From: Drosophila persimilis
Lineage: Eukaryota; Arthropoda; Insecta; Diptera; Drosophilidae
Assembly (NCBI RefSeq): GCF_003286085.1
Contig: NW_020825294.1
Span: forward strand, 15,212,501-15,276,500
Direction of reading: 5' to 3'
Length of the DNA: 64,000 nt
The notes beneath the pieces are model-generated. The model saw nothing but the letters and a program-made list of their open reading frames with translations. It was not told the origin of the DNA and ran no database searches. This document shows positions 53,586 to 63,489 of this stretch, in pieces. The stretch's first letter is position 1, and every line of letters starts with the position of its first letter. Both the position numbers and the translations under genes were made by a program.

Positions 53586-54050
53586 AAAGTGGACGAACTA
53601 GTGAAAATGGGATGCATAGAGCCGTCAAGGAGCCCCTACAGTTCGCCTATAGTGATGGTGAAGAAAAAGAATGTCAAGTGGAGACTGTGCGTGGACTTTC
53701 GTCAAGTAAACGCGAAATCAATAAAAGACGCGTACCCAATGCCAAGAATCGACAACATACTCGATCAACTGCGGGAAGCAAGAATCATCAGTAGCCTGGA
53801 TCTGAAGGATGGATATTGGCAGATCCCGCTGGAAGAGAGCAGCCGGCCGATCCCGGCGTTCACGGTGCCCGGAAAGGGGTGCCCAATGGAAGGTGATGCC
53901 GTTTGGGTTACACTCCGCGCCGGCCACATTTCAACGGGCGTTAGACCAAGTGATTGGGCCAGAAATGATGCCGCACGCGTTCGCGTACCAGGATCACATA
54001 GTGGTCATCGGGCGAACGGAGGAAGTACACCGAAGAAACCTGAAATAAGT
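53586..54050 (+). pseudogene. pol: Osvaldo-like reverse transcriptase, part 2
   Basis: MDELVKMGCIEPSRSPYSSP, VMVKKKNVKWRLCVDFRQVN, YPMPRIDNILDQLREA and SSLDLKDGYWQIPLEE are in one frame. After a frameshift come FGLHSAPATFQRALDQVIGP and FAYQDHIVVIGRTEE, where the catalytic YxDD box reads YQDH, so the second Asp is replaced by His. Typical Ty3/gypsy RT; inactive because of the shift and the changed active site. Confidence 0.88.
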
Positions 54051-54960
54051 GTTTCGACGGCTGCGCATGGCTAACCTGCGGCTGAACACAGACAAGTGCG
54101 AGTTCTTTAGAAAAGAGCTGCAGTATCTGGGCCACAAGGTGACCGGCGAGGGGATATGTACAGACCCTGAGAAAGTCGCAGCCATAGCCGAACGGAAACC
54201 GCCGACAAATATCAAAGAGGTGAGACAGTACTTGGGAGTGGCCTCATGGTACAGGCGGTTCGTGCCCGACTTCGCCACCCTCGTGCAACCACTCACCGGG
54301 CTCCTCAAGAAGAACACGGAATGGGTCTGGACACAGGAACGGCAGGAAGCGTTCGAAGAGGTAAAAAGACGACTAGTAGCGGACCCCGTGCTGGCGTGCC
54401 CCGATTTCTCGAGGAAGTTCATCCAGCAGACGGACGACAGTGATTACGGGCTGGGTGCGATTCTCACGCAGGAGAAGGAAAGGGGCGAACGGGTGATATC
54501 GTATGCTAGCAGGACGCTGAACGGACCCAAAAGAAACTATTCGGCGACCGAACAAGAATGTCTGGACATTGTATGGGCTCCGCCGGCTGAGGCCATACTT
54601 GGAAGGATATCGCTTTAAGGTGGGCACGGACCACATGGCTCTGAAGTGGCTCAATAGTATAGAAAGTCCGTCGGGGAGGGTGGCGAGATCGGCATTAGAG
54701 CTACAACAGTACGACTTTGAAGTTGCGTACAGGAAGGGACAGCTCAATGTGGTAGCCGACGCACTCTCCAGACAAACGCTGGAGGAACGATGGCGCCGGA
54801 TAGGACATGAGGAGGGAACCCAACCAGTGAACGAGCCGCCCTGCAAGTGGTTAGAGGGCATGATAGAAAAAATCAGAAAGGAATCCCAAAACTACACCGA
54901 CTATGTAGAGAAGGGGGGAAACTTGTATGTGTGCCGAAAGATTCCCGGGAAAAGGTTTTA
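54051..54960 (+). pseudogene. Osvaldo-like RT thumb and RNase H
   Basis: FRRLRMANLRLNTDKCEFFR, LQYLGHKVTGEGICTDPEK, KEVRQYLGVASWYRRFVPDF and LTGLLKKNTEWVWTQERQEA. RNase H: FIQQTDDSDYGLGAILTQEK, VISYASRTLNGPKRNYSATE and QECLDIVWA, then a frame change to LRPYLEGYRFKVGTDHMALK. The tether RKGQLNVVADALSRQ follows (about 54730-54775). This is the standard Ty3/gypsy order. The sequence is well preserved apart from the frame change at about 54575. Confidence 0.88.
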
Positions 54961-55985
54961 AAGGAAAGCCACGATAACCCGGAAGTAGGCCATGCCGGCG
55001 GAAGGAGAACCGCGGGACGGGTGGCGGCAAGATAATACCGGCTAGGGATGCACAGGGACGTTAGGGCCTACGTGCGGAAGTGTAAACTATGTCTTCGTTT
55101 TAAGCCAAGCCAGCTACAAGCAGCAGGGGAAATATTGACACGGCCGGAAGAGCCGTGGGCGACGGTATACGCTGACTTTGTGAGTCCTTTGCCGAGGTCG
55201 AAGCATGGGGACTCGATGCTGCTGGTATTAGTGAACCGATTCTCTAAATGGACTGAGTTGGTTCCGCTGAGGAAGGCCACAGCCGAGGCATCGATAAAGG
55301 CCTGTCGAGAGCGCATAGTGGCCCGTTTTGGGGCGCCCAAAGTCTTCATTACGGACAATGGAGTACAGTTCACAAGCAGGATAATTAAAAGATTCCTGAA
55401 GCAGCTAGGAGTTCGCTACCAGTTTACGGCGCAGTAGAATCCGACAGAGCGAACAAACAGAACGGTAAAGACCATGATAGCCCAGTTCACCGAGGGTGAT
55501 CAAAGGTGTTGGGACGAAAAATGGCCGAAGCTGGCCATGAATTTGGGAGTGTCAGATACAACAGGATAACCGGCGTTCGTGGTGCAAGGAAGGGAACACC
55601 GGCTGCCAATGGCCCTTTACGACCAGGAGACGGTAGGCACAGGACAAGGCACGGAGACGCCGGATGAAAATGCGAGGAAATTGAAGGAGCTGTTCCAGTT
55701 AGTTCGACGCAACTTGGAAAAGGCGGAACAGAATCAAGCCAGGCACTATAATCTGCGAAGAAGACCGTGGAAGCCCAAAGTGGGAGAGGTCTTATGGGCC
55801 AAACAGCACCACCTTTTCAATGCAGCGGAGGGATTTGCCGCGAAGCTGGCACCAAGGTACGATGGGCCATACCGGATAGAGGAATTAATATCTCCAGTCA
55901 TATGACGCCTAAGAAAGGAGGGCGACAAGAATGAGAGATCGGCACACATACGAGATCTGAAACCGCAACCCGAGGAGCGAGAAAT
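54961..55985 (+). pseudogene. Osvaldo-like integrase with GPY/F-type end
   Basis: Zinc-finger remnants: GHAGGRRTAGRVAAR (55000) and VRAYVRKCKLCLRFKPSQLQ (55060-55110). Core: WATVYADFVSPLPRSKHGD with the first Asp, VLVNRFSKWTELVPLRKAT and FITDNGVQFTSRIIKRFLKQ with the second Asp. A stop at 55435 precedes the QNPTERTNRTVKTMIAQF-equivalent with the Glu region. C-terminal: PKVGEVLWAKQHHLFNAAEG and KLAPRYDGPYRIEELISP, the GPY/F module. Enzyme inactive because of stops at 55435 and 55568. Confidence 0.87.
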
Positions 55986-57232
55986 ACAGGCATAAAGGGG
56001 ACAGTCTATAATGTTCCGCGCTAAGGGGTCACGCAGGACCACTAACGGTAAAGGTGCGACGCAGGACACTGGGGAAGGTTGCCGCGCAGGACACGCACGA
56101 GACTCGTCAGCACGCAGGGTGACGGACTCGTGCACTTAGATTTAAAAAAAAAGGGGAACAGGAAGACCGCGGTTGGAGAAATCTGGAAAAAAGGAAGAAA
56201 ATTAGTTAAAATAAAAATACAACAAGAAAAAAAAAACAAAACAAAAACACAGCAAACCTGAACAGGAAACTCGTCACCCAAACCTGGGAAGCGAATCCTT
56301 GGTCGGGGAGGGGGATATCAGCCAGTGGATGAACAAAAAAAACCGAGGGCCAGGCTCACGCCTCAACGCGGACTCACAGGGCAACTACGAGCGTCGGGCC
56401 GGAACGACGGTGCCGCTCATGCGTGGAGGCGAGGAGTCGGATTATCCTCGGGTCTGAGCCACTGTGTGAGGGAAACAACCGCCAAATTAGTCTAGCCGAA
56501 GGCGCATAGGAGTTGCCCTGGAGTGTAAGCCAAAGATTCCAGCCCGGGCGGAGGGTCGGACGACCGCGGAATCGCGGCATACGGCCCGCATTGAGGGCAG
56601 AGGCCGAGCTGGAAATGGAGAAAGGTTTGAATAAAGGCATCCGGGGCGGGAGAACTCACCCAGGCCAAGGAGGGTCCAATCAGCACGGGACGACGAAGAT
56701 GGATCAACGTTAGCGTGTATGAAGTAAATACAAGTTAACATAAACTGATTAAAGGGTTAAATAAAAACTAAAATAAGCAAAAATAAAGGGTTAAATGAAA
56801 ATTAAAATAAGCAAAAATAAAGGGCTTGAATAAAAATCAAAATAAACATAAACGGGAAGGGGGTGGGTCCATCAAAGATGGAAAATTGTTATATCCAATA
56901 TCCAACAAAGAAACGCGGCGAGAACACAACAATATACAAAAAAAAAGAAGAAGGGATAGCGGAGAGCGCGAAGGCACTCAACACGTGAGGGGATCTAACA
57001 ACAAGGGGAAAGATGCCGTTAGAGAGCGCGGCCGTCAGAGAGACGGGGCTGCGGGCAATGAATACAAACTCAACAACCGTTATAACCAGGCAAAAGAGAC
57101 CGAAACACGGAGTCACAGTTAGGGGAACGATTGGCAATGCAACGCGTGTATATAGGTGGGTGGAAAACGGACCAACGAACACTTTGAGGTAATTATCACC
57201 CGAAGGAGCACACGCACAAAAAAAAAAAAATC
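55986..57232 (+). other. Osvaldo-like untranslated region between pol and the extra ORF
   Basis: No recognisable protein. Long A runs (56140-56260), a G+C-rich part (56280-56700) and, at about 56750-56852, three tandem copies of a unit of about 35 bp of the form TAAAGGGTTAAATRAAAAYT with AAAATAAGCAAAAA. These features are typical of decayed retroelement spacer, not of a gene. Confidence 0.6.
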
Positions 57233-58213
57233 ATGGAGATGAAACGCGGATTCGACCACGAGGAGAGCGAGAACAAATGGAGAACAAAATCCCCCTTCGG
57301 AGAAGGGGGATATCGCGCCGATTCTCCTCGTCAGCGACGGGCGTCCTTGCTCTCGCGTAGCGACGAGGAGGATTGGTGCGATGGCTCCCAGTTCCTACAG
57401 CTGCTGGCGTCGCCACTGGTGTCGCCTGCACCCTCGGGACGCGACTCGGTGTCGCCGACGGTGTCGTGGGAGGATAGCGCCGATGACGATAGCGGAAAAG
57501 AGAGAAGGCCAGATGGAGGCAGCAGCGAAGGGCGGAGCCGGACGGAGGAGCCAAAAAGCCACTGACCCTACGCGACAGATTCGCGGCGGTGAACCGTAGG
57601 TTTCTGCAGGCGACGCCGGAGGAAAAGCGCAGAATCCACCGGGTGCTGGAGGCGGCGCTGGCGATGAGGCGTCGGAGGTGCGAGCGGAAGGAAGCGCTGC
57701 GACGACAGGCTGAAGAGGGCACCGGCACAAAGAAGTCCGGCGAGGAGAGCGACGAAGAGCCGCCACCCCACCATTCCGGGCCGAGGAGCCGGAGACCAAT
57801 GGGGCGCAATCTCACGCCCCGGGCGAGCTGCCGGGGTCGACCCAAGCCCCGCCCACGGATCACGAGTGCGAGTGGCAGCGGCGGCTGCAGCAGGCCGAGG
57901 AGCAGGAGGAGGAAATGTGGCAGCCAACGCCACAGTCCGAGGACGACGAGGGCCCAGCGCGGCATGAACAGCAGGTCGAGGAGAAAGAGCTCTGGAAGCG
58001 CCGTGCACCTGGGCAGCAGCATCAGCAGTGGCAGCACCAAGGGCAGCAGCACCATCAGCAGCAGTGGCAGCACCAAGGGCAGCAGCACCAGCAGCAGCAG
58101 GGGCAGTGGCAGCAGCAACAGCAGTGGAGAGGACCCGAGGCGGCAGTGATGTCAATACGTTTCGCAAGAAGTGGGCCACGCGCACGGAGGTGTTCCGGGA
58201 GCACAACCAGTGA
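57233..58213 (+). pseudogene. extra charged ORF before the 3' LTR of the Osvaldo-like element
   Basis: Begins MEMKRGFDHEESENKWR and runs 110 codons with acidic and Ser-rich sequence. After a frame change comes LTLRDRFAAVNRRFLQATPE and KRRIHRVLEAALAMRRRRCE, an Arg-rich predicted helix (57568-57720). It shifts again into WQRRLQQAEEQEEEMWQP and a Gln/His-rich low-complexity tract (about 58010-58130) built on near-repeats of QQWQHQGQQH. It ends VNTFRKKWATRTEVFREHNQ at 58213. No signal peptide or membrane span is visible, so it does not look like an envelope gene. I do not recognise it. Confidence 0.5.
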
Positions 58214-58493
58214 AAAAAAAAGAAAACAAAAAAAAAAAGGCAATTAAAAAAAAAGAAAGAAAGAAAAGGAAAAAAATTAGAAGAAAAGAAAGTGAATAAA
58301 CGACCAGAGAATGGCGAAAAGAAAAAGAAACTGAATACTTACTTGAGGAAAGAAAGGGGGGCGAGGAGGATCGCAGAGACAATAAAGAGCGCGCGCAGAA
58401 TGGGGCCGTTTGAATTGGGAATGCACACTCCGCCGCAAGGTCGCGGAAAACAGTAGTATTCCGCAACGGAAAAAAGAGGGGGCTGTGAGGAAC

Positions 58494-59355
58494 CGCGGTT
58501 CCCACAGGCCGAATCCGGCCGAAGCACAGCCGGATAGGGCTGAAGAACGGCCGGATAAGGCTGATGGCTGGCCGGATAAGGCGAACGTCACTCCGGATAC
58601 CCGCGGATATCCGAATGCGGCGAAGGGGCCAAGGGCCCCCAAAGAGGAGAAGTGTCCCGCTCTCGGAGAGGAAGAGACGCGAGCGGCAGAAGAGGCGGCG
58701 GGATCGGGCCGACAGTGGTCCGACGCATGACCAAATAAGGTCATGGGACCGGCCTGGTCCCGTTACGAATGCCGTGGAAACCAGGAGACGGCAATGGAAA
58801 GTTACCGACGCCGAGCCGAGGTCCCGTTAAGGCGGGGTTATAAAAGGAGGCTGCGGCGACGGAGCGAGATCTTTCGCAGATGAGTGGTCGCGCGCGTACG
58901 TTGAACCCCGCTAAAACGTAGAAGTGATCCCCGGTACGATTCGTAGAAGTGTAGTGAAGTGCATACAGAAGCAGAGAAACAGGACCCGCCTGCCCCCAGA
59001 GTGAGTCTAAGATAAGTGGTGATCCACATCCACCTGCGGAATCTAGGAGGGGAGTGCGAGACGTGGAGTGCGGACTTGAGTGGCGGGCCAAAACAATCGC
59101 TGAGGTTAACTTGCCCCAATCAGTAGCCTCAACGCTTTCACACTCGACGAGAGCCCCGCGCGTGGTGGAGATCCGTAGCTAAGTAACATTGTCATATATA
59201 GCCCTAAGTCCTAATATAACGCCATACGAATAAAACAAAATTAGATTACCGAAGAGAAAGTCTTTATTATTTGTCGTTGCGGGCAACAATAAAAATACGT
59301 TGCATCGAATCTGCCGACCGCTGAGCGAGCCCAGCGAAAAAGTAGGTCCGTTACA
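58494..59355 (+). repeat. Osvaldo-like 3' LTR (full length)
   Basis: 862 bp from TGTGAGGAACC to GGTCCGTTACA. The first about 380 bp match 45583-45971 with few changes; the end matches the 5' LTR but lacks about 20 bases (CTCAAGCGGCCC part). A TATA-like TATAAAAGG is at 58839-58847. AATAAA at 59229-59234 may be the poly(A) signal. Confidence 0.87.
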
Positions 59356-61196
59356 CTACAAAGTGGAAGGAACAACGGTATACAATTTCTAGTAAGTCTT
59401 AGAGGATTCGTGAAGTTTATGCGGCTCAACAGATCACGGCTGTCCATGTCACCCCTGATCAAGTTGTGCATAAAAATCACACCAAGAATTTTTCTACGGT
59501 TAACTAAGGATTGTAGGATCACTAATAGCAGTCTACTGAAATAAGATGGCAGTCTCACACTTTCATCCCAGTTAAGGCCCCGCAGAGCAAAGAGTAAAAC
59601 GTTTTTCTGCGCTGATTATAGACGGTCCTGGTGTACTTTTTACTGAGGGCACCATAAGATCGGACGAACAAGCGAGGTATAGCGAGTCTTTGTTATGTAG
59701 GGGTCGTCAAATTCATCTCTTTATAAACCCAAGCACGCCCATGTCCATGGTAGAAATGTGTTCATAAAACTTTAACTTGTGGTCTAACATAACACCAAGA
59801 TCATCCACCAGGGTAATTCTCTCAAGAGAACCACCAAATAGGGTAGAGGGAGCCAACAAGGGGCTAGAACGATGAAATGTCATAACTTTGCATTTCGAGG
59901 CATTAAGGAGTAACAAGTTTGCACAACACCATGACTGAAAGTTATTGAGATCGGATTGCAAGCGAGAATGAAATGAAATGTCCTTATACTGGACATAGAG
60001 TTTAACATCATCCGCATACATAAGTACTCGAGAGTATATTAACACCGAAGGCAAGTCATTAATAAAGAGTGTGAAGAGTAAGAGGCCTAGATGGCTGGCC
60101 TGTGGTACTCCCGAAGAAACCTTAACTGGTAAAGACAGGGAGAAGACTCTTTGAGACCTGAAACAAAGATAGCTAGAAATCCATCTCATCCATCTGGGCG
60201 GAAACCCTAAAAGGTCAAGTTTATGTGCTAGAAGGGATTGGTTTACAGAGTCGAATGATTTACTAAAGTCGGTGTAAATAACATCTGTCTTCAAGTTATC
60301 TTGAAAGCCTTTAATAATGAAAGAGGTAAACTCGAACCAGTTCGTTGTGGTTGATCGCCGACTTATAAATCCATGCTGAGTTGGAGGTATAAGTGACTTG
60401 CAGAGATGTTGCAAGTGCGTAGTTAAAACCTTCTCAAACATTTTGGGTATAGAGGATAACTTTGCTATACCTCTATAATTTTTTGCGTCAGACTTGCTAC
60501 CTTTTTTATGGAGAGGAATTATTAACGACTCCTTCCAGATCGGGGGGAAGCAAGAAGAATCGATGGACAGGGTGAATAGTTTAAGCAAGGGTCCACATAG
60601 AACCTCGGTGCAGTACCTGAGTACACAACCTGGAACCCCGCCTGGACCCGGTGAAAACACCAGCTTAACTAGTCGAAGATCACGAAGTAAAAAACATTCA
60701 TTTAACAAGGGATTGAAAATGCCGTTCGACCTCGGTAAACCGTATGGGTACGGATGACCAGAGTAGCTTTCCTTAGAATAGGTGGTTTGAAAAAATTGAT
60801 CAAAAAGATCGGCAATTGCCCGATCATTGTGTGCCGACGTATTACGAAATGATAGCGAGGATGGGTGTGCGGACGTTCTACGCTTACTGTTTATGAAGCA
60901 GTAAAACTGTTTAGGGTCCTGAGAAAAACGTATCCTGCATCGAGATAGGTAGTTCTTATAGCATTGAGCATTAAGAACTGAAAAGTTTGAACGAGGTATT
61001 ACATAGCGAGAGTGAGAAGTAGGAGAACCAACTTCTTGAATTTTTGTATAAAGTCTTGATTTTAAGTTTTTTTGGCTGGATAACTCTTTGGTAAACCAAG
61101 GGGGTTTTCCAGATCTAATCGGACAAGAAAGCGGGACACAAGAATCAAAAAATGTCCCAAAGCCATTGTGAGTTGCTGCGGCGACCGCAACTCTAC
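59356..61196 (-). pseudogene. CR1-like LINE C, reverse transcriptase and linker
   Basis: Open over 331 codons (59713-60708): LKLFTLSIDSSCFPPIWKES, LIIPLHKKGSKSDAKNYRGI, TQHGFISRRSTTTNWFEF, TDVIYTDFSKSFDSVNQSLL, SGVPQASHLGLLLFTLFIND (the usual QGSHLGP reads QASHLGL) and VLMYADDVKLYVQ with the catalytic YADD kept. Then LNASKCKVMTFHR and VDDLGVMLDHKLKF. Upstream in other frames is the linker with GKPPWFTKELSSQKNLKSRL and DPKQFYCFINSKRRTSAHPS (60860-61100). Left of 59713 the C-terminal part is frame-shifted (RRKILGVIFMHNLIRGDMDS) and continues at 45582. Confidence 0.88.
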
Positions 61197-61500
61197 ATTT
61201 ATACCCGATACATAGTCAGTATCGCTACATTGAGCGACAATGTTTGCCTGCGGGAAAGACAGAAAACGTGTCTGAACATGTCGTCGGGCGCTGCGTAGCC
61301 ACTGCAAATCAGCAATCCAGATTCAGCAATCTCATAGATAAGGTCATTCTCTACGATTCTACGTTTTTGGTTTTCTCGTATCTTAAAACTTGTGGATGCC
61401 ACAGATTTTCATCCTTTGTGGGAGCGAAAGTGGGCGTGGCGAAGTTCTGAAATATTCTTGTAACAGCGACATATCACAGAAGTCTGGATACAAAACATTT
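61197..61500. repeat. mini-me-type repeat, copy 3 (truncated)
   Basis: Interrupts the LINE C endonuclease. Modules TTCTACGATTCT, GGCGTGGCGAAGTT and ATATTCTTGTAAC-AGCGACATATCAC are shared with 46310-46410. It stops before the (RGAC)n tract. The part at 61205-61310 (TTGCCTGCGGGAAAGACAGA) extends further left than the other copies show. Confidence 0.6.
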
Positions 61501-61890
61501 ATCTAAAAGCGAGGAAGAAACAGCGGTTAAAGCGGACAAGTGCTGCTCATAAATACAGACATCCGAAGAGGGTGGAATATACGAAAATGTAACGAAAATA
61601 GCGAAAGCGGGAAGAATCAGTTTTACACACAGGAATTCCAGTTCCTGTTGAACTTGGACTGTGAAGTGTTCTGACGTGAAGTAAGAGTCCACTGCAATTA
61701 GAACCCCTCCTGCACGTCGAGACGAACGGTCCTTTCTAAAAGTTGTGTACCGACCTGCCAAAACCTCGGAACTAAGAATGTCCGGCTTTAACCAGGTTTC
61801 AGTAAACACAATAACGTGGGAAGCAAATGCAACACTATCCCGGAAAAGAATGCTGAGCTTACTACGCAAGCCTCTTACATTCTGATAGGT
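61501..61890 (-). pseudogene. CR1-like LINE C, endonuclease N-terminal part
   Basis: About 130 codons: LSILFRDSVAFASHVIVF, then TETWLKPDILSSEVLAGRYT, RRAGGVLIAVDSYFTSEHF and VTFSYIPPSSDVCIYEQHLS. These are the first half of the CR1-type AP endonuclease, with the catalytic Glu in TETW. The second half (GDFNLP and the SDH end) is missing where the mini-me-type repeat begins. Confidence 0.85.
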
Positions 61891-61904
61891 TACTAAAAGA
61901 GAAG

Positions 61905-62860
61905 TTAGTTTTTTGGAAAGGTTGGAGCAAGACGGGAAGTTGAGGAAGAGGAAGTTGAGGTTGAGGGTGGCTCGCTGGAAAGATTTGGAAGCGATATGGG
62001 AGGCCTATTCTTCTTCTTAGCCTTAAACTCCTTCACCACCAAATGCTCCGGCCAAAATTTGGTGGAGCAAATGGTGTCAAATTGTGTTGGGGAGATGCTT
62101 ATCTTAAACGACGCTATCTCCCTGGCATAAGAGAAGTTAAATTTCTCCACCTTTAAACCCACGGCTTTTATTTTGCTTTGAATGAAAGCAGTTACATCAT
62201 TAGATGTGAGGTCAGGGGCCAGCCGTGAAACAAAAACTTGTCGTTTTGGTGGGACTCCCACCAGTGGTTTAGTCACCACAGGTCTAGTACCTGTGGTGGC
62301 AATATCCGGAGGTCCGGAACGTCTATTTACTGGTGGGATCGGGATAGACGGGACAACTAGTGAACTTGCGGACACCACGGACACGGACGCTGCAGACGTA
62401 CTTGGCTGCACATTCTCCGAGGCGATGAATTCGGCTACCGAATCTGCATCGCCAGCAGCTTTCGTTGCCTTTGGAGTGGCAAACGAGATCAACTGCTGCA
62501 CACTTGGAGTGGTCGGAGTCAGTTTTTCGGCGGCGCACGGCTGAGTGACGGTTGGCACTTGTAGATCCCGCGGAGTGACCCGTTTACGCCTCGGAGACTC
62601 GTTCAGCAGATGCAGACTGCCAAATTGAGACTCCATGGCTAGGAACCGATCGTACTGCTTTTAAAAGCGAAATCCCTTCCGCGTCTAACTCATAAATATG
62701 ACCATGTCAGTCTCAACCGCACGGCATGCCTCACAACTGTAGTGCAAGCCATTATGTTTTGATATGGAATCGCCCACGAGTCCCGTAAACCCAGCGCATT
62801 TTGCGGGCACTACGCTATTGCAGAGCCAGCAGGGGATACTCGGCTGATCATGGGTGATCT
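61905..62860 (-). pseudogene. CR1-like LINE C, ORF1 with PHD-like finger
   Basis: The N-terminal finger CWLCNSVVPAKCAGFTGLVG to HYSCEACRAVETDMVIFMS lies at about 62690-62850 and ends in a stop. The rest is open for 243 codons from MESQFGSLHLLNESPRRK. It has a Ser/Thr/Val-rich middle, VFVSRLAPDLTSNDVTAFI and a region with FNFSYAREIASFKISISP and FWPEHLVVKEFKAKK that is shared with LINE A. It ends in a Ser/Thr-rich tail. The conserved C-terminal region is probably an RNA-binding fold. Confidence 0.75.
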
Positions 62861-63489
62861 CTTTCCGACAGGATTTTTTGGCTCATACCACAGAAAACTT
62901 CATAATACAAAATTTAAACAAAATTAAAATCAAATAATATTTCAAAACAAATGGCTATCAAACCAGTGTGCCAGATAAACGCTAATAGGAGGAGAGGAGA
63001 ACAGTTGCAGCAGCAGCTAATGAGAGAGAGATAGCTAGTGAACAGAAAAATACTAGATCGAGAGAGAAAGAACAGTTATTGAAGTTGAGGTGATTGCGAG
63101 AGAGTGATAAAACAAGAAAAGCTACAAAACGAGAGCTGTAATGCAAGCCGACGCCGAAAAATTAGAAGTTAAATAAATTATGTTTACGCACAAATCAAAA
63201 CGCATGCACTATCCGAGTAGAATAGATTTACAGATTGTAGGCTGGTTAGGAAGTTAATTTAAGTTTATTTACAAAAAACAAATGGCAATTTATGCAAAAC
63301 AAATGGCAAATATGCGGAGCGCATCTACGAAAGAAAACAAACGTGAACTGTTACTATTACGTGCGTATTACCTTGCGCACCCCTTTCGTAATTTATACCG
63401 TTTGGACGCACAGACAGTTAGGTTGCGGTATGTATGAATCGATGGCCTTTAAGATCAAGGAGCAAGTAGAAGTAAGTCAAAAAGTTATA
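62861..63489. other. LINE C 5' region and unassigned sequence
   Basis: AT-rich and purine-rich sequence with GAGAGAGA runs (63020-63075), similar in character to the LINE A 5' region. 63200-63490 contains a plus-strand frame of 94 codons at 63292-63576. Only its last third overlaps LOA-like sequence, and the rest has no recognisable motif. Confidence 0.4.

Larger units (their letters stand above)
45583..59355 (+). mobile_element. Osvaldo/Ulysses-like Ty3/gypsy element, split by BEL-4 and a mini-me-type repeat
   Basis: 5' LTR at 45583-46735 (rearranged) and 3' LTR at 58494-59355 (862 bp, TG to CA). The target duplication is 4 bp, CTAC (45579-45582 and 59356-59359). A tRNA-Lys primer site follows the 5' LTR, and a purine tract (AAAAAAGAGGGGGC) precedes the 3' LTR. 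The plus strand encodes gag, protease, RT, RNase H and integrase in the Ty3/gypsy order, then an extra charged ORF. The 4-bp duplication, long LTRs and tRNA-Lys site fit the Osvaldo/Ulysses lineage. Without insertions the element is about 8.2 kb. All ORFs are broken. Confidence 0.85.

Noticed and set aside
57233..58213. Extra ORF of the Osvaldo-like element as an envelope gene
   Set aside because: No signal peptide, cleavage site or membrane span; composition is charged and Gln-rich.
57231..58250. Long Leu/Ala-rich minus-strand frames opposite the Gln-rich tract
   Set aside because: They are antisense readings of CAG-type repeats and Arg/Glu codons. The composition is an artefact of the repeat and no domain is present.
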